DNA from: Clostridium acetireducens DSM 10703
GTDB taxonomy: Bacteria; Bacillota; Clostridia; Clostridiales; Clostridiaceae
Assembly: GCF_001758365.1 (NCBI RefSeq)
Contig: NZ_LZFO01000008.1
Coordinates: forward strand, 23,252 to 87,251
Direction: 5' to 3'
DNA: 64,000 nucleotides
The notes below the pieces were generated by a model. The model saw only the letters and a list, made by a program, of their open reading frames with translations. It did no database searches and was not told the origin of the DNA. This document shows, piece after piece, positions 63,876-64,000 of this stretch. Positions within the stretch are counted from its first letter, which is position 1, and the number at the start of each line of letters is the position of its first letter. The translations under genes and the position numbers were made by a program.

Positions 63876-64000
63876 GGAAATTGCACAATTAAACTTCCTC
63901 AATTATATTTAAAAATCATTACTTTTTGTTAATAATTAACTATTTTGTTCAGAAAAAGATAATAGCAAAGCTAAGGTGCTATTGCACCTGTGGATAACTT
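63872..64000 (+). other. Foreign-looking sequence at the fliA break
   Basis: From about 63872 the sequence changes character: TGAGGAA (63873-63879) pairs with TTCCTCA (63895-63901), and AGGTGC-TATT-GCACCT (63979-63994) is a perfect hairpin. Terminal or subterminal hairpins suit the end of an IS200/IS605-type element, or the start of a group I intron/IStron. The element cannot be identified from these bases. Confidence 0.35.

Overview
The window is very AT-rich, uses TTG and GTG starts freely behind strong AGGAGG-type ribosome binding sites, and carries Gram-positive flagellar, glycogen and riboswitch-controlled vitamin genes. This points to a motile anaerobic Clostridium (sensu stricto, C. 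tetani / C. botulinum-like). I cannot name the species from sequence reading alone.

Layout. 0.1-8.4 kb: glycogen operon glgB-glgC-glgD-glgA-glgP. 8.7-11.7 kb: a sigma-70-family factor with its membrane partner, then a convergent lipoprotein gene. 12.2-14.2 kb: a secreted protease with three cell-wall-binding repeats. 14.8-17.9 kb: a REC-PAS-GGDEF-HD-GYP c-di-GMP protein and a secreted beta-propeller-like protein, each broken by a frameshift. 18.5-20.3 kb: tandem glycine riboswitch and an Ala/Gly:Na+ symporter. 20.3-21.6 kb: a RAYT (IS200-like) transposase bounded by its REP motif. 21.6-23.5 kb: marR and a MATE exporter. 23.5-28.5 kb: a Fur-box-controlled iron region (soluble MCP, DUF2325, FeoC-like, DUF3793, feoA, feoA, feoB). 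29-30.3 kb: a response regulator with a truncated histidine kinase. 30.8-33.9 kb: TPP riboswitch and the thiW-thiD-thiM-thiE salvage operon. 34.3-41.4 kb: hsp20 (CtsR boxes), GNAT, HAD phosphatase, YdcF, two ECF S components (one FolT with a THF riboswitch) and a P1-family peptidase. 41.8-63.9 kb: a divergent flagellin with a sigma-D promoter, then an almost unbroken flagellar operon flgB to flhG, a PilZ protein and a flagellar sigma factor that stops after about 96 codons.

The most unusual content is intergenic. Nine full copies and one half copy of a foldback element share a 70-nt core predicted to form a three-way junction whose two hairpin loops both read AGGAC. Each core sits inside very long, nearly perfect inverted-repeat arms (total 300-410 bp). 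The outer arms differ from copy to copy yet stay self-complementary within each copy. Eight of the nine full copies lie at gene 3' ends. Between feoB and the flagellin gene they separate every transcription unit. They do not occur inside the glycogen or flagellar operons.

A second repeat family is built on GGGGACGGTTAA in REPIN-like inverted pairs and matches the motif that flanks the RAYT gene. A third palindrome is a perfect 40-bp inverted repeat placed directly against the Fur-controlled promoter.

Several signalling genes are decaying or broken: the c-di-GMP regulator, the histidine kinase and the flagellar sigma factor. Motility, iron, one-carbon/vitamin and storage-carbon functions otherwise look intact.
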